A stretch of 64,000 nt of DNA. Source: Hydractinia symbiolongicarpus. Lineage: Eukaryota > Cnidaria > Hydrozoa > Anthoathecata > Hydractiniidae. The notes beneath the pieces are model-generated. The model saw nothing but the letters and a program-made list of their open reading frames with translations. It made no database searches and was not told where the DNA came from. Made by a program: the position numbers and the translations under genes. Below are positions 1 through 10,746 of this stretch, piece after piece. The stretch is taken from the NCBI RefSeq assembly GCF_029227915.1, contig NC_079889.1:10726001-10790000 (forward strand), given 5' to 3'. Position 1 is the first letter of the stretch. Every line of letters begins with the position of its first letter.

Positions 1-33
1 CTGGTCTGTAAATTGTTGCGTAGTTGCTTTCAT
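1..33 (-). CDS. Possible first coding bases of a divergent gene
   Basis: On the minus strand an ATG at 33-31 opens a frame that runs without a stop to the window edge (11 codons, MKATTQQFTDQ). Only 124 bases separate this ATG from the PINX1 ATG on the other strand, a spacing typical of head-to-head gene pairs. The product cannot be named from 11 codons, and a chance ORF of this length is common. The case rests on the arrangement alone. Confidence 0.3.
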   Translation of the reverse strand, partial: MKATTQQFTDQ

Positions 34-157
34 AATGGGGTCCTTTAAAAATATGGCGGTGATGTAAACACACGTTTTACCCTGCTTCCATCATTTATTA
101 ACCATAAACCCTGTAGCTACTTGGTTGTTGTAATTGTACCAATATTTTCAAAGCAAG
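34..157. promoter_or_regulatory. Putative bidirectional promoter / 5' UTR of PINX1
   Basis: This is the short gap between the PINX1 start codon and the divergent candidate ATG. It contains AAATATGGCGGT (about 48-59), which resembles the YY1 consensus often found just downstream of TATA-less housekeeping start sites. No TATA box is seen in a useful position. The promoter role is inferred from position plus the motif. Confidence 0.35.
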
Positions 158-3100
158 ATGAGTATGCTAGCAGAACCTAGATCTCGTCAAAAGTGGAGCG
201 ACGATCCAAGAAACACTAGATGGGCAAATGGTGAGTGATGCTTTTAGCTAAAATATGTGTGATATTTAAAACAAACAACTAGCTAGCTAAACAGAATCAT
301 TAAACTAGTCCCATTTAATTCCAAAAAGTGTTGTCAAGCTAACATATTGCTAGGTATATAGATGTAAAAATAATAATAAAATCCCTGAGAAATAAAGTAA
401 TTTCTATATTGTTATTAGTCCCATACCTTGTGCTGTACGAACTTTTAGCTAGCTTCAAATTGCTAAGACACAGTTGCCCTGTTCTGCCCGGATAATAAAC
501 GCTGCCCTGATTATGTGCGGCAGCTTGCCTTGGTTACAAACAGGGCAGAAAATACATAAGCAGGTCAACATAATCAGGACAGGCCGGCTAATTAATACAG
601 CAGTTAAAAGGAATTATTTGGGACTTATAAAAGGAATATAATCAGGGCAGGCCGGTTTATGTACCACAGTCTAATGTCATTTGTTACTTAAAAACACGGG
701 CAGACCGACTTATGTACGACAGTCTAATATTACTTAAAACTTATGGAACGAACATATCGGACAAGGGTGCCGATAGACGAGGGTAAGTATTCCTCCTGAA
801 AAAACCCGCATAGACCTGAACAATGCCCGAAAGAAAAAAAAACAGACACTAATATATGATTCAAAAAAACTATAAAAATTAAAATAAACTTACTATTTCG
901 TAGCGAAGTTCTTAGAAGAACTGTTTTTGAAGGTTTTTGAACAAGTTTACTTTATAAATAACTTATATATAAACTTTATTAACTCCTTTCTCCTCAAGCG
1001 CCTTCTTCCCAACCATCCTCAGCATGGTTTGTTACAAGGAATTGCATTTCGGGAATGTTCCGGGCGAGTTCGGAAAAGTGTGGGCGGTTTCGGGGGACAA
1101 CCACTAATTTTATTTGAAAAGTGGCCCGAACTCGCCCGTATATATGCGGGCGTTTGCGGCTTATCGGCACCCTCTTCCGAAAGGCGGATACGCTGTAAAA
1201 AGTATGGCCGTTTTCAGGCGAGTTCGGCGTTTTGAAAAAAATTCAGGTATTTGCCCGAAAAAACCCGCATATATAGACTTAAACAATGCCCAAAAATAAA
1301 GATTCACCACAAATAACTCTCGAAAAATTATTTAAAAAAGTGTGAAAATTAAAATGAACTAACTATGTGATAGCGAAGTTCTTAAAAGAACTGGGTTTTT
1401 TTATTTTTGATAAGATTTACTTGATAAATAACTTGTATATAAACTTTATTAACTCCTTTCTCTTCAAATGCATTGTTTTAACTGTCGTCCGCCATGTTTA
1501 TGTTACAAGGTGTTACATTTCGGGAATGTTCCGGGCGAGTTCTGGCGTGTTCAGGAAAGTGCGGGCGGTTTCGATCGACAACAGTCAATTTAATTCGAAA
1601 AGTCGCCTGAACTCAAACATAATCGGGCGACTGATTTTATATCATTCGTCTTCACTTAGGACAAGCATATAGCCCTGCTGGCAAAGTTGTTGTTGTTCTC
1701 AAATAAAACGAAATTTCGTGGAAAATACTAAATTTTGGGATTCGCAAGTTTCATAACTTTTTACTAAACTTAATTCTCGCAAAAAGAATAATATAGGTTT
1801 CGTAAAATTTAGTTACGTATATTAAGTTGAAATGTATTTACTACAAGAGTAGTTTATACTAAGAATTACGTTGAGACTTTTTTCTTTTGCCATGTCTAGT
1901 TTTTAGGGGTGTTCTATCTTCCAGAGAATGTTCACAAAAGTTAGAAGAAAATGCCAATCACAGTTGCCTGGCCAGCCATTATATCAGCGTTCATAATCCG
2001 GTCACCACGACATAACCAGGGCAAAGAAAATATAATTGGGCCATGCGTACATAATCCGGCCGTCCTGTTTATAAACAGGCCGTTTTCGTAATCCGGGCAG
2101 AACAGTCCTACCTATTCCAACATTCTTAAAAAATTTTGATTTCCAACTGGGATTCCCGAGTCAAAAAATCAAGTCCAGAATAAACACAAGGATTTTTAGT
2201 AAAAAAACATACCAAACAAAATATTATTCTTGTGGTCGTCATCACAGACCAGTATTCAGATTAAGCAGCCATTATGAAATGGTCTACAAATGTCGTAATC
2301 GTAATGTTTTTGTGGTGAAACGTCTATAAATACAATGCAGTACTGGATTTTTCAAGAAATGCTTTTTTTTTAGTCAAATCTTTAATATGTTTTAGATACT
2401 GCTTAATTTTGCCATTTTGCGACATTTTAACGCCATTTTGGTTGTAAATTCTGTTTAATTAAGATTTCCACCGTGAAGATTTGATCGTGAAAAGTCCACT
2501 TTGTGCCCCATTGAAGAGCAACGAAGGAGAACTGTACAACCGCAAGAATATGCCATTGCTGTAAATTGCTTAGAAGTCTAGATAGTTATTTAATTGAACA
2601 GAAAACGAGCACACTACATTAAATCTCCATGCACCACTTTAGCAACTTTTTCTCCCCTTTTTTTAGCACTTTAAAGAAGACATCATCCTAAAATTTAAGT
2701 AGTTGATAGTTTGCACAACAAGCGGTGCATGGTACTGGCCGATAAAGACACACTTCCAGAGGCCAATTACCAATTTTCAAGTCTGTGGCTAGTAGTGCAG
2801 CGTTGTGACAAGGTTGGGAAGATAATAACTTTTAACAAAAATAAAGTATTTTTTTAATTTTGTGTGTTTTGTTTGATAAAACAACTTGAAATCCTTAACA
2901 CACATATATAACATATTTATATATTTGAAAAGATGAAAAGTAAATCTTTCTTAATATCTCATTAAAATTAAAATAATACAAAAAAAGTTCCAATAACTTA
3001 AAAACGATAAAAATACAAAATTTTAAAAAAAATTGTGGAGGCCTTTACTTTTGTCAGCTGTTTTACCATAGCGAAATTGGGTGTTTGACAGTCAGGAATA

Positions 3101-6100
3101 ACACATAGTCTAGGGATCCCGAAATTGAGCTGTATTCCGTCAATTTAGGTAAATTCATTGAGCTGGGGTACACTTACCTTTGTCCATGGGTTCACTCTTT
3201 CTTTAGTTCAGGATAACGTACAGATTTAGAAACAGATTTCCTCTTGGGAAACTATTTCCATATTCAGAAACTTCTCTTGTGTAAAAATAGGAAATAGTTT
3301 CTGGATATGAAAACCAATTTTAGTTTTTCACCTTCCATAAGCTGCTTTGGTAGAAAGCCCTACCAATAAACTTAAAATATATATAGGGTGTACTTCAGGG
3401 GTTCTTTTACTACTAGAGTTCTAATTAGATTTACCCCCATCTTAAAGCTATTTTAACGCCAGCAAAAAAAAACGTTTCTATAGTAGGAAACAATTTCTAT
3501 TTTACAAAAAAAACAATCTGGTTTCCGAATTCAGAAACTTTTTTTTGAGGGTTTCATTATGCGGAAACTGTTTCCATATCTCTATCTTATCCTGGACTGG
3601 TAACCATTGTGTGTAACAAACAGACGTTTTACAGATACAATATAGATTTCAGGTATTTTTTTAATGGAACTACGTATTTGCTTAACGCATATTCATATTT
3701 ATGTTAGTACTTGTGGTTAGATTTTTGCTATCTCTAGATAAATCAAAGTTTGGTTATCAAATGCTAACAAAAATGGGATGGTCTGATGGCAAGGGTCTTG
3801 GGCAGAAGCAAAATGGAGCTGTATCCCACATCCGAGTAAGGAAAAATAGAAGTAATGCAGGTGAGAAAATTTTTTATTCAAATTTATTGAGAATTTGTGG
3901 TTACAGTCCGTATCACGAAACGTGACATTGTGTCTGCAGTGTCATACGCGATTTACATTATTGACATATGTGAGTGCTCTAAAATGCATCTGTGGCAGAA
4001 AGGAAAGTGAAAATGTTATTTCGATATAATGACTGGTATATATATTTTAAGGCATTGGTTCAAAACATTCTCATGATGATGATTGGATCTCGCATCAAAA
4101 CGATTTCAATGATTTGCTAAGTCAGTTAAATAAAGGTATGTGTAAAAGCTTGATTATTCCGTGCATTCAAAGACATCAATTTTATAAATGCTAGTATGTG
4201 AGGTTTGTCCTACATATAGTATCTTCCGAAGGTGCCAACTTAATTAGGGAAATAGGAGAAAACTGGGTATTACATACTACTGCTTAAACCCATCATTTTA
4301 CTGTTTGAGAAATATTTCGAATTGGTGTTACCATAGCACAATTACCTAAAAACGTTGATTTAAGGGTCAGTCAGAGGCTTGGTTTTAATGGCTTGATCTC
4401 GGTTTCAGGGTCGTCCCTAGCCTCTCATTGATGCTTATTATGAATGAACAATGAACTGTATCAAAAACATGAATTCACAAATACACTTTTTTCACTTCTT
4501 TTTTATGTGTGAGTGTTAGTAAGCATGTGTTGTAAGGTGATGTTTTTATAGGTGACGCCGTAGATTAGTGTTATTGCGCCGTAGATTAGTGGTTATAACT
4601 CTCGTACTCTGTGCGGGAGACCGGGGTTCGATTCCCCTTGACGGCGATTAAACATGGGCGAGAGAATGTTACCGTAGCCCCAGGTTAACCCAAGCCATGT
4701 GAGTGAAATTGGGGAGATGGCACACTGTGTGGGGCCGTTGGATGTTGCTGGGAGTTGTCTAGTGGAGCGCAGGCCCTAATTGGGTCTGCGTAGCTCAAAA
4801 TGAGCATTAAATACTCTAGGACTCTCCATCTAAGCCATGGCCCCTCCTTGAAATAATAGACAGGGTATATCCCTCGATATTTATGAGGCCAGCCATGTAA
4901 AATATCCACATCTATCTATCTCTATAGGTTCTGGTGGCAGCTCCAACAAAATTCAAAGTTTGGAAGATAAAGTAAAGTCTTCAAAGAAAAAGATATTGTA
5001 AGTATATTCATATATTTTCAAATATAAAACAATAAGTGTTGGGGTTCTTAAGGTTTTTGTACTTTATTTATTTATTTATAATGAATATTTATAATGAATA
5101 TTTATACAGGATAAAAACATTTTCAGTATTTAAAACACTGCTATTTAAATGTGTCCTGTGTATATATAATAAAATTAGTAAAATAAGAAAAACATCGTAA
5201 AAAATTAAAAAACTTGAGAAACGTATAAGAAACACATGCATGAACTGGAAAATAAGACAATAAAAGTTATCGTGTAGCGATGCAGACTGAAAAAAGAAAG
5301 CATGAAAGGACAAAGTTGGATAGACTTGATGAAAAAAATAGAAAATAAAAAATATACATAATACTATATCTAATACTATCTATCAAAATATGTGTCGCAT
5401 AGTTTCTTAAAATCCCTAAAGGACTCTGTTTGTCTGATCTCAATGGGCAAAGAATTGAAATTTTTTACACCCATTGAGAAAAAGCCAGAACGGGCAAACT
5501 CGAGTTTCAGACTGGGAATTTTTAGAAAATAGCCATTATTTCTGGTTCTCTTCGTGTGCTTAATAAACTGAAAATAATTAGAAATATCATCACACATTAA
5601 GCCATCAATGCATTTTCGCACAATTAAAACTGACTTTCTCTCAACTAAATTCATAATATTCTTTTGTGGAAAATTAGTGATCCTCTCAGCTCAATTTCTT
5701 ATTGATTGAAGTTTATGTTTTTCTGTAGAGTTCAAATTCAAATTTGTTGTACAATTGTACATTAATGCAGATAAAATCATTGATTGGTGAATTTTGCTAG
5801 AGCATTCATTGTCCAAGCCATCTCTCAGGTTACTCAACATTCGAAGTTTATTTCATGCTTGTTTATAGAGGTATTTATTTAGAGGTCCTTATGATCGTAC
5901 GAAAGGCTTAGTCCAGTTGGAAATTTTGATAGCTTTATAGCTGTTCCAAGCAACATGGATTTGGTTTTTCCTTTATTGAGATTGATAATCAATTCGTTGG
6001 TATAAAAATAGGCTACAATCGTTTGCAAATCTTCATTTAGTTTACGTTCAATTGTGTTAAAACACTTATCTGATACATAAACAACTGTATCGTCAGCGAA

Positions 6101-9100
6101 TTGTATCACTTTTGAATGTTTAAGGATGTCTTTAAAATTATTAAAGTAAATAAGAAACATTAAAGGTCCCAGAATGGACCTTGCGGTACGCCACAGGTTA
6201 TAGGATAAACATCCGACAGGTCACCTTCGTATTGGCACACTTGCTTTCTGTTAAATAAGTAACTAGAGAACCAATCCAACTCAACGCATGATATACCATA
6301 TGATTTCAACTTTGATAGCAGTATGGAGTGCCCTGACGTATCAAATGCCTCGGAAAGATCTATGAAGGCAGTTCCCACAAGCTTTCCCTGATCTACTTCT
6401 TTACGTATGTCGTCTAGTAAGAACGTAGCTAGCTCCGTGGATCTACCTTTTCTAAAACCATACTGGCGATTTGAAAGAAGCTTGTTGTTCTCTAAATAAT
6501 CAACCAATTGTTCCTGAATTGTTGTTTCCATAATTTTTGAAACTATCGGAATTATGGAAATTGGTCTATAGTTATTTGCGGAAGTACGGTTACCATTTTT
6601 CAGTATAGGAACAACTTTACTTATTTTCTAATCGGATGGTACCTCTCCAGATTTAAGGGACGGGTTTATGATGTGACTTAATGGTCCTGCTATTATACTT
6701 GCAGTGTCCTTTAATAAAGCGTGGTGGAAGATCACCCAGACCGGTCGATTTCTTTGTTTTTAACTTTTTCAGCTGTTTTTTCACAAAGATTTTACTAACG
6801 TACTTAAATTTGAAGATTTGGTTAGTTCGCAATGGCAGTTCTTTGGTCCACTTCCACGTAAATTCAACGAGAGGATATGCAACGGTGTTTAACTTAAAAG
6901 CAACGGTTGAAAAAAAATTACAAAAAGCGTTTGCTTTTGATTGACTGGAATCATCGCTTCCGTCAATAAAGGGCGCAGATGAATCTCTTGATTTCCCACT
7001 TTTACTTAGAAAAACCCTTTTTAAAATATCCCCGAACTTGGTTGAATCGTGTCTATTTTCGTTAATGAGGTTTTTTTGAAAATTATTTTTGGCGTTCCGT
7101 ATAGTGTTGGCACAGTAATTTTTCTTTTGTTTGTAACGTTTCCAATCACTGGACCTTTTCGATTTACGAACCTTACGAAGGAGTTTATCTCGTTCATTCA
7201 TGTGTTTTTTGATGTCATTTGATAGCCACGGACAGGACAGGACAATTCATTGTGAGAAAGCGTAAAAGAACACTCCTTAATAGCTGTCCTTCCCTCCCTG
7301 GAAATATGATTAAATGTGGTATTAAAATTCGTGATAACGCATGCGGATATCACAGAAGCAAAAGTTTGTTTTGTGAATTTATGACAACTTGGGAAACAAT
7401 TTTTTTCATTCTTTTTTTATTCAATCTCCTACAATCATATCTATCACTTCATGACTTTCTTCACTGTTTACATTTACAATGAACCCTGAAACAACATTTG
7501 GTTTATTTATTTATTAAATGCAGAGTTTACGTTTTCGAAGCAAATCCTCAAACATTAATTCCACATTTTTATTTCACCTTTACTAATTTGTGTATACATG
7601 CATCGAATTGTACTGCGTTGGATTCTGTAGTTACATGTGGGCCACTCCACTAAATGTGTTTTGTTAAAGTTCTTGCCGCCAGCTGATGTTTTCTCTCCAT
7701 GAAAAATGAGATATAAAACATACCTATCTGATATGTATATACAGCTTATTAATTATTCACCAATGATATTTATATGTTAATGATATTTCTGTATTAATCT
7801 ATTGTCAGTTAATTTACTATGACAAATTTTATTGTCTATATTATAATGCCCGTATACGTCTGTCCGTCCGTCTGTCTGTCACGCAAAATGGTAGCTTAGC
7901 TGCGACGGACGAGCCCGTGGATTTTTCCACGGGCTAACGACTAGTTATATATGTTATTTGATGTACTCAATCCGAATACCCTAATAATTAATCTGGTCCC
8001 TTTATTGGAAAGTTGTCCAATTTATGTTATACTCTGGATTTGATCCATCTATTTTTTGGAGCCTAATGTTATCGTATACACGGTAATAAGCGATTAGGTT
8101 TGGAATTCTTGCTGTTTGTTGAAATGAGTCCTGAAGATAATTGTTATCTGCGAAAATACACAGTGCTTTTATCGATTTGTTCTTGTTTCTTACTGTAGAT
8201 ATACGAAATTTGTCAAGAGTAAAGATCTGTCAAACGCATCAAGTCATGATTTGGCCTGCATATTTGGACAGCGAAGTAAATCGGCTCCAGCCACGCCTCA
8301 GCTAAGTGATGTAAGTGCGTTGGAGGAACAACATTATTTGCGAAGCTGTGTTTTGTTTGTTTTTTGTTTGTTTTGTTTGCCTTAATTTTTGCTCCAATTT
8401 GTGGCCTACCCTTAGCAACTAGGTTTCTTATAAAAAAATTGTTTTGAAGGAGGAAGGAAACGTTTCCGACACCAGTGCAGCTTTGTGTCCTGTCACTGAC
8501 GCGGCACAGACCACGCAAGAGCATGGTATCACCACGGTTCATTCCGGTGTAAGCGTGGCGGATTATTTCGCTAAAAAGATGGAGGCGTTGGAGAGAGCAA
8601 GAAACAATAAATCCAGTGAAGTACTTCTACCTGTTGGGGAAGATAAGGTATAGGAGGTTTTCTATTAATTAATTTTATGTATGACCTCCATCTTTCTTCT
8701 GTGAAACCTGAGGTGGCGAATGTCAATTACTATTTACTAGTAAAATATTGAAGAAATAAATTTAATAATTGGCAGGACTTTTTTTAAAAAGTACTTTTAA
8801 GTTATAAGTAAGACAACTTGTGTCTTTAAAAATTCCTTATGAAGGTCATAACTTCTTTAGTCCTGCTTTAAGTCCCAGCTTTCGATGCCTAATTTTATAG
8901 ACGCTTAATGCGTTGAGAAGGTTAGACAATTGCGTTGTTGAAAATTCATTAGCTTTTAATCACTGGGTATGCGTTTTTCACGTTTTAAGTCATCGCCTTG
9001 ATGTGTCGCCGCACATATTTGAATCAATACAGCGGGAACATTTGCCTTGCATATTCTTTTGTTGTGTTTTGCAGTGATAGAAACGCGTGGCCGAGTGGTT

Positions 9101-10356
9101 ATGGGGTTCGCTTCGTAATCACGAGATCCCTGATTCAGTTCACAGTGTAGCAAGTGCATTTACTTAGTGGAAATTGGGTAGACGTAATATGGACCTGATG
9201 TGTGCGTTCAGAACATAGAAGATACTCTAATAACGGTGTTTTTATCAGGATAGCCATCGTGTAAAATGTTCGGAAATAATGATAATTTAGCCGTATTTTT
9301 TCTGGTTTGGTCTTTTGGGGAATTCCCTTTAAGTAATAAATGGAAATTTTGAGATATTTGGTTTTCCGTATTGAGGGTGTTTCATTAATCTGTCGATATG
9401 ACTTTAAATTTTAGAATAATGTGATCAACGATGATGCTGCGAACATTATCAGTAAAAAGAAAAGTGTAGAAGATGTAAAAGAAGATGTTGAAAGTGAGGA
9501 GAAATTACCCAATGCAGAAAGCGATAGCGAGTTTATTATGATGAAAATTAAAAAGAAAAAGAAACGTGATGTTGATAAAGAGCTTGGAAGAAGCGATGAG
9601 AATAATGTCAATGAAAATATTGAAAGTAAAGAAAGTTTGAAAAAGAAAAAGAAAAGGAAAAAGAAAAATGAACGTGAGGTTGATGAAGAAATAGAAGAGA
9701 GTGATGGCAGCAATCAAAAGGAAATCAATGACGAACTTAAAAGTGAGGAAAGCTTTAAAAAGAAGAAGAAAAAGAAGAAGAGGAGACTTGATGAGGAGAC
9801 AGAAAATAATATCGAACCAAAACGAAAAAAAGAGGGAGAAGAGACATGTGAAATTAATTGCGAAGTTGCGAATGGTGACGAAAATGAAGTTGTTGAAAAA
9901 AAGTCGAAGAAGAGAAGAAATGTGGATGAAGTTGGTGTTGTGTTGATTACTGAACATGAAAATGAAATAAAGAAGGTTAAAAAGAGAAGAAATGGATTGA
10001 GAAATGCTGAAGAATGTGTAGTTATAGAAGAAGAAGAAGATAGTACAGAAAAGAGGAAGTTGAAAAATAAAATCAAAGTTGTTGAAGTTGATAGTGACTG
10101 TATTGTTGTAAATGAAGATGATAAAAGAAGTGATGATAAGAAAAACAAAAGAATTAAATCAAAGACAGTCTTAGAAACAGATGTTGTGAAGAATAACAAC
10201 TCTGTTTCCATTGAAATTTTTGATAGTGAAGATGAGAAAAAAATGAAGAAGAGCAAGAAGAAGACTGAGTTAGTCGAATGTGTGGTTATAAATGATGATG
10301 AAGAAGAAAATATAACGAAGAAAAAGAAGAAGAAACGGAAGAAAGTAAACGAATGA
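158..10356 (+). CDS. PINX1: PIN2/TERF1-interacting telomerase inhibitor 1 (PINX1), seven coding exons
   Basis: G-patch nucleolar protein; family members bind and restrain telomerase, and the yeast orthologue also acts in rRNA/snoRNA processing. Coding exons: 158-230, 3738-3860, 4052-4135, 4928-4997, 8199-8310, 8450-8647, 9415-10356. All introns are GT-AG and every phase joins, giving about 533 aa. The protein starts MSMLAEPRSRQKWSDDPRNT, like the vertebrate N-terminus. A G-patch follows (about 26-70, with KMGWSDGKGLG), then the family's DDDWISHQNDFNDLLSQLN segment, the YTKFVKSKDLS...DLACIFGQ block (exon 5) and VADYFAKKMEALERA (exon 6). The last exon encodes about 313 residues of lysine-rich and acidic low-complexity tail, so the protein is longer than the roughly 330-aa human form. 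The start is chosen because it reproduces the conserved N-terminus. Orthology is secure; exon edges come from splice consensus. Confidence 0.94.
479..2105. mobile_element. 1.6-kb inverted-repeat element in PINX1 intron 1
   Basis: Perfect 15-base inverted repeats, ctgttctgcccggat (479-493) and its complement (2091-2105), bound GC-richer DNA with no credible ORF. Subterminal copies of CAGGGCAGGCCGG/TTATGT-type motifs recur near 585, 645 and 703 and inverted near 2040-2085. Inside lies a roughly 460-470-base tandem duplication (about 797-1256 and 1257-1650). Both units share the AGCGAAGTTCTT block, the AAACTTTATTAACTCCTTTC block and TTTCGGGAATGTTCCGGGCGAG. It is probably a non-autonomous DNA transposon. 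No clear target-site duplication is seen. The rest of intron 1 (231-478 and 2106-3737) shows no feature I can support. Confidence 0.55.
3738..4135 (+). CDS. PINX1: PINX1 exons 2-3: G-patch core
   Basis: Exon 2 (3738-3860) follows a tctctag acceptor and completes the codon split by intron 1, giving ...WAND|KSKFGYQ. It holds the glycine-rich core, including MGW and GKGLG, which in this family mediates RNA and helicase contacts. Exon 3 (4052-4135) supplies GIGSKHSHDDDWISHQNDF, which aligns with the conserved post-G-patch segment. The intervening intron is only 191 bases. Reading through the exon 2 donor meets a stop at 3923, so splicing is required. Confidence 0.9.
4577..4926 (+). mobile_element. 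tRNA-derived SINE in PINX1 intron 3, abutting exon 4
   Basis: The head is tRNA-like: an A-box region (GATTAGTGGTTATAACTC), an anticodon-arm-like stretch and a B box (GGTTCGATTCC), closing on GACGGCG. A roughly 250-base unrelated body follows, ending GAGGCCAGCCATGTAAAATAT. The same head, body and 3' end recur at 62007-62311, which defines the family. A tail of TCTA repeats (about 4910-4923) runs straight into the exon 4 acceptor. It is not a functional tRNA gene, because the acceptor-stem ends do not pair and a tRNA-unrelated body follows. Confidence 0.8.
5063..7260 (-). pseudogene. 5'-truncated, dead CR1/L2-type LINE, antisense in PINX1 intron 4
   Basis: Four minus-strand ORF pieces in different frames together read as the second half of a non-LTR retrotransposon ORF2. 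They are a linker with WLSNDIKKHMNERDKL (7201-6653), RT fingers and palm with FRKGRSTELATF, AFIDLSEAFDT and CGVPQG (6531-6160), the catalytic FADDTVVYVSD (6160-5879), and a C-terminal tail with SFFSMGVKNFNSLPIEIR-like sequence (5654-5376). Frameshifts and stops separate the pieces, so the copy is inactive. The 3' end is an AT-rich tail of TTTA/ATTCATTAT repeats (5063-5107). No endonuclease remains. A second copy of its C-terminus lies at 50535-50780. Confidence 0.8.
7835..7944 (+). mobile_element. 110-bp Helitron-like non-autonomous element
   Basis: It begins TCTATATTATAATGCCCGTA, continues through CTGT/CCGT repeats, and ends with a perfect hairpin (CCCGTGG ATTTTT CCACGGG, 7914-7933) and then CTAACGACTAG|T. 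A 3' hairpin about 10 bases before a CTAG end, with a 5' TC, is the classical Helitron terminal architecture. The same two ends enclose 189 bp at 57830-58018 in reverse orientation. It has no coding capacity. Confidence 0.6.
9080..9270 (+). repeat. Degenerate tRNA-like SINE fragment in PINX1 intron 6
   Basis: The GCGTGGCCGAGTGGTTATGG block resembles a tRNA A box with its D arm, followed by an anticodon-like region and a decayed B box (GATTCAGTTCAC). The downstream bases do not match the SINE family at 4577 and 62007, so this is a different or very old family. No intact tRNA cloverleaf can be drawn. Confidence 0.4.
9415..10356 (+). CDS. PINX1: PINX1 last exon: K-rich tail with repeated SIM-like motifs
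   Basis: This exon starts after a ttttag acceptor (AAT AAT GTG ATC...) and ends at TGA 10354-10356. It encodes alternating poly-lysine/arginine blocks (KKKKKRKKK-type, nuclear and nucleolar signals) and acidic blocks. At least four times a short hydrophobic run is followed by acid: VVLITEHE, CVVIEEEED, CIVVNEDD and CVVINDDEEE. These look like SUMO-interacting motifs. The tail of vertebrate PINX1 carries the telomerase-inhibitory region and is also lysine-rich, but it is shorter. Antisense ORFs in this stretch are a by-product of the skewed composition. Confidence 0.9.
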   Translation, partial: NNVINDDAANIISKKKSVEDVKEDVESEEKLPNAESDSEFIMMKIKKKKKRDVDKELGRSDENNVNENIESKESLKKKKKRKKKNEREVDEEIEESDGSNQKEINDELKSEESFKKKKKKKKRRLDEETENNIEPKRKKEGEETCEINCEVANGDENEVVEKKSKKRRNVDEVGVVLITEHENEIKKVKKRRNGLRNAEECVVIEEEEDSTEKRKLKNKIKVVEVDSDCIVVNEDDKRSDDKKNKRIKSKTVLETDVVKNNNSVSIEIFDSEDEKKMKKSKKKTELVECVVINDDEEENITKKKKKKRKKVNE

Positions 10357-10508
10357 GTCAATAGCGAATATAATTTTTATATATTATATGTTTTTTCTCT
10401 TTTCTTCTGTTTTGTTTGATTTAACTTACGCGCTTGCTAATTTAGCTATACCGAGAGATAGAGCTAAAGGTTAATTTGAAAAAAATATCTCAACAAGGCG
10501 AGTTAAGC

Positions 10509-10746
10509 TACGGGGACACGGCAACAATTTTCATGCGATTGCAACAAAAAAATTGTTTTGTTGCAATCGCATGAAAGTGTTTCACTGTGTCCCCACATCA
10601 AATATCCTTATTCTGCAACATTTTTCGCTCAAAATTTTGTTGCTGCAACAAAAAACAAATTCAAATCAATTTGAATTTTTTTTGTTGCTGCAACAAAATT
10701 TTCATGTTGCAAATGAGGATCAGGAAAAGTTCCTCGTGTCCCCGTA
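10509..10746. mobile_element. 238-bp palindromic MITE
   Basis: Perfect 12-base terminal inverted repeats, tacggggacacg (10509-10520) and its complement (10735-10746), enclose two nested palindromes. The larger has perfect 20-base arms, ttcatgcgattgcaacaaaa at 10530-10549 and its complement at 10556-10575. The second is built on TTTTGTTGCTGCAACAAAA (about 10633-10700). A related arm lies at about 11126-11172. There is no ORF. It lies just past the PINX1 stop and could fold into a strong hairpin in a long 3' UTR. Confidence 0.6.

Noticed and set aside
927-1672. Plus-strand ORFs of about 100 codons
   Set aside because: They lie inside the tandem units of the intron 1 repeat and are not preserved between the two units.
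4577-4648. tRNA gene with A and B boxes
   Set aside because: The ends do not form an acceptor stem, a 250-base body follows, and a second copy with the same body lies at 62007. It is a SINE head.
9411-10361. Long antisense ORFs opposite the PINX1 tail
   Set aside because: Serine/leucine/phenylalanine-rich translations are the mirror of AAG/GAA/GAT-rich coding on the plus strand.
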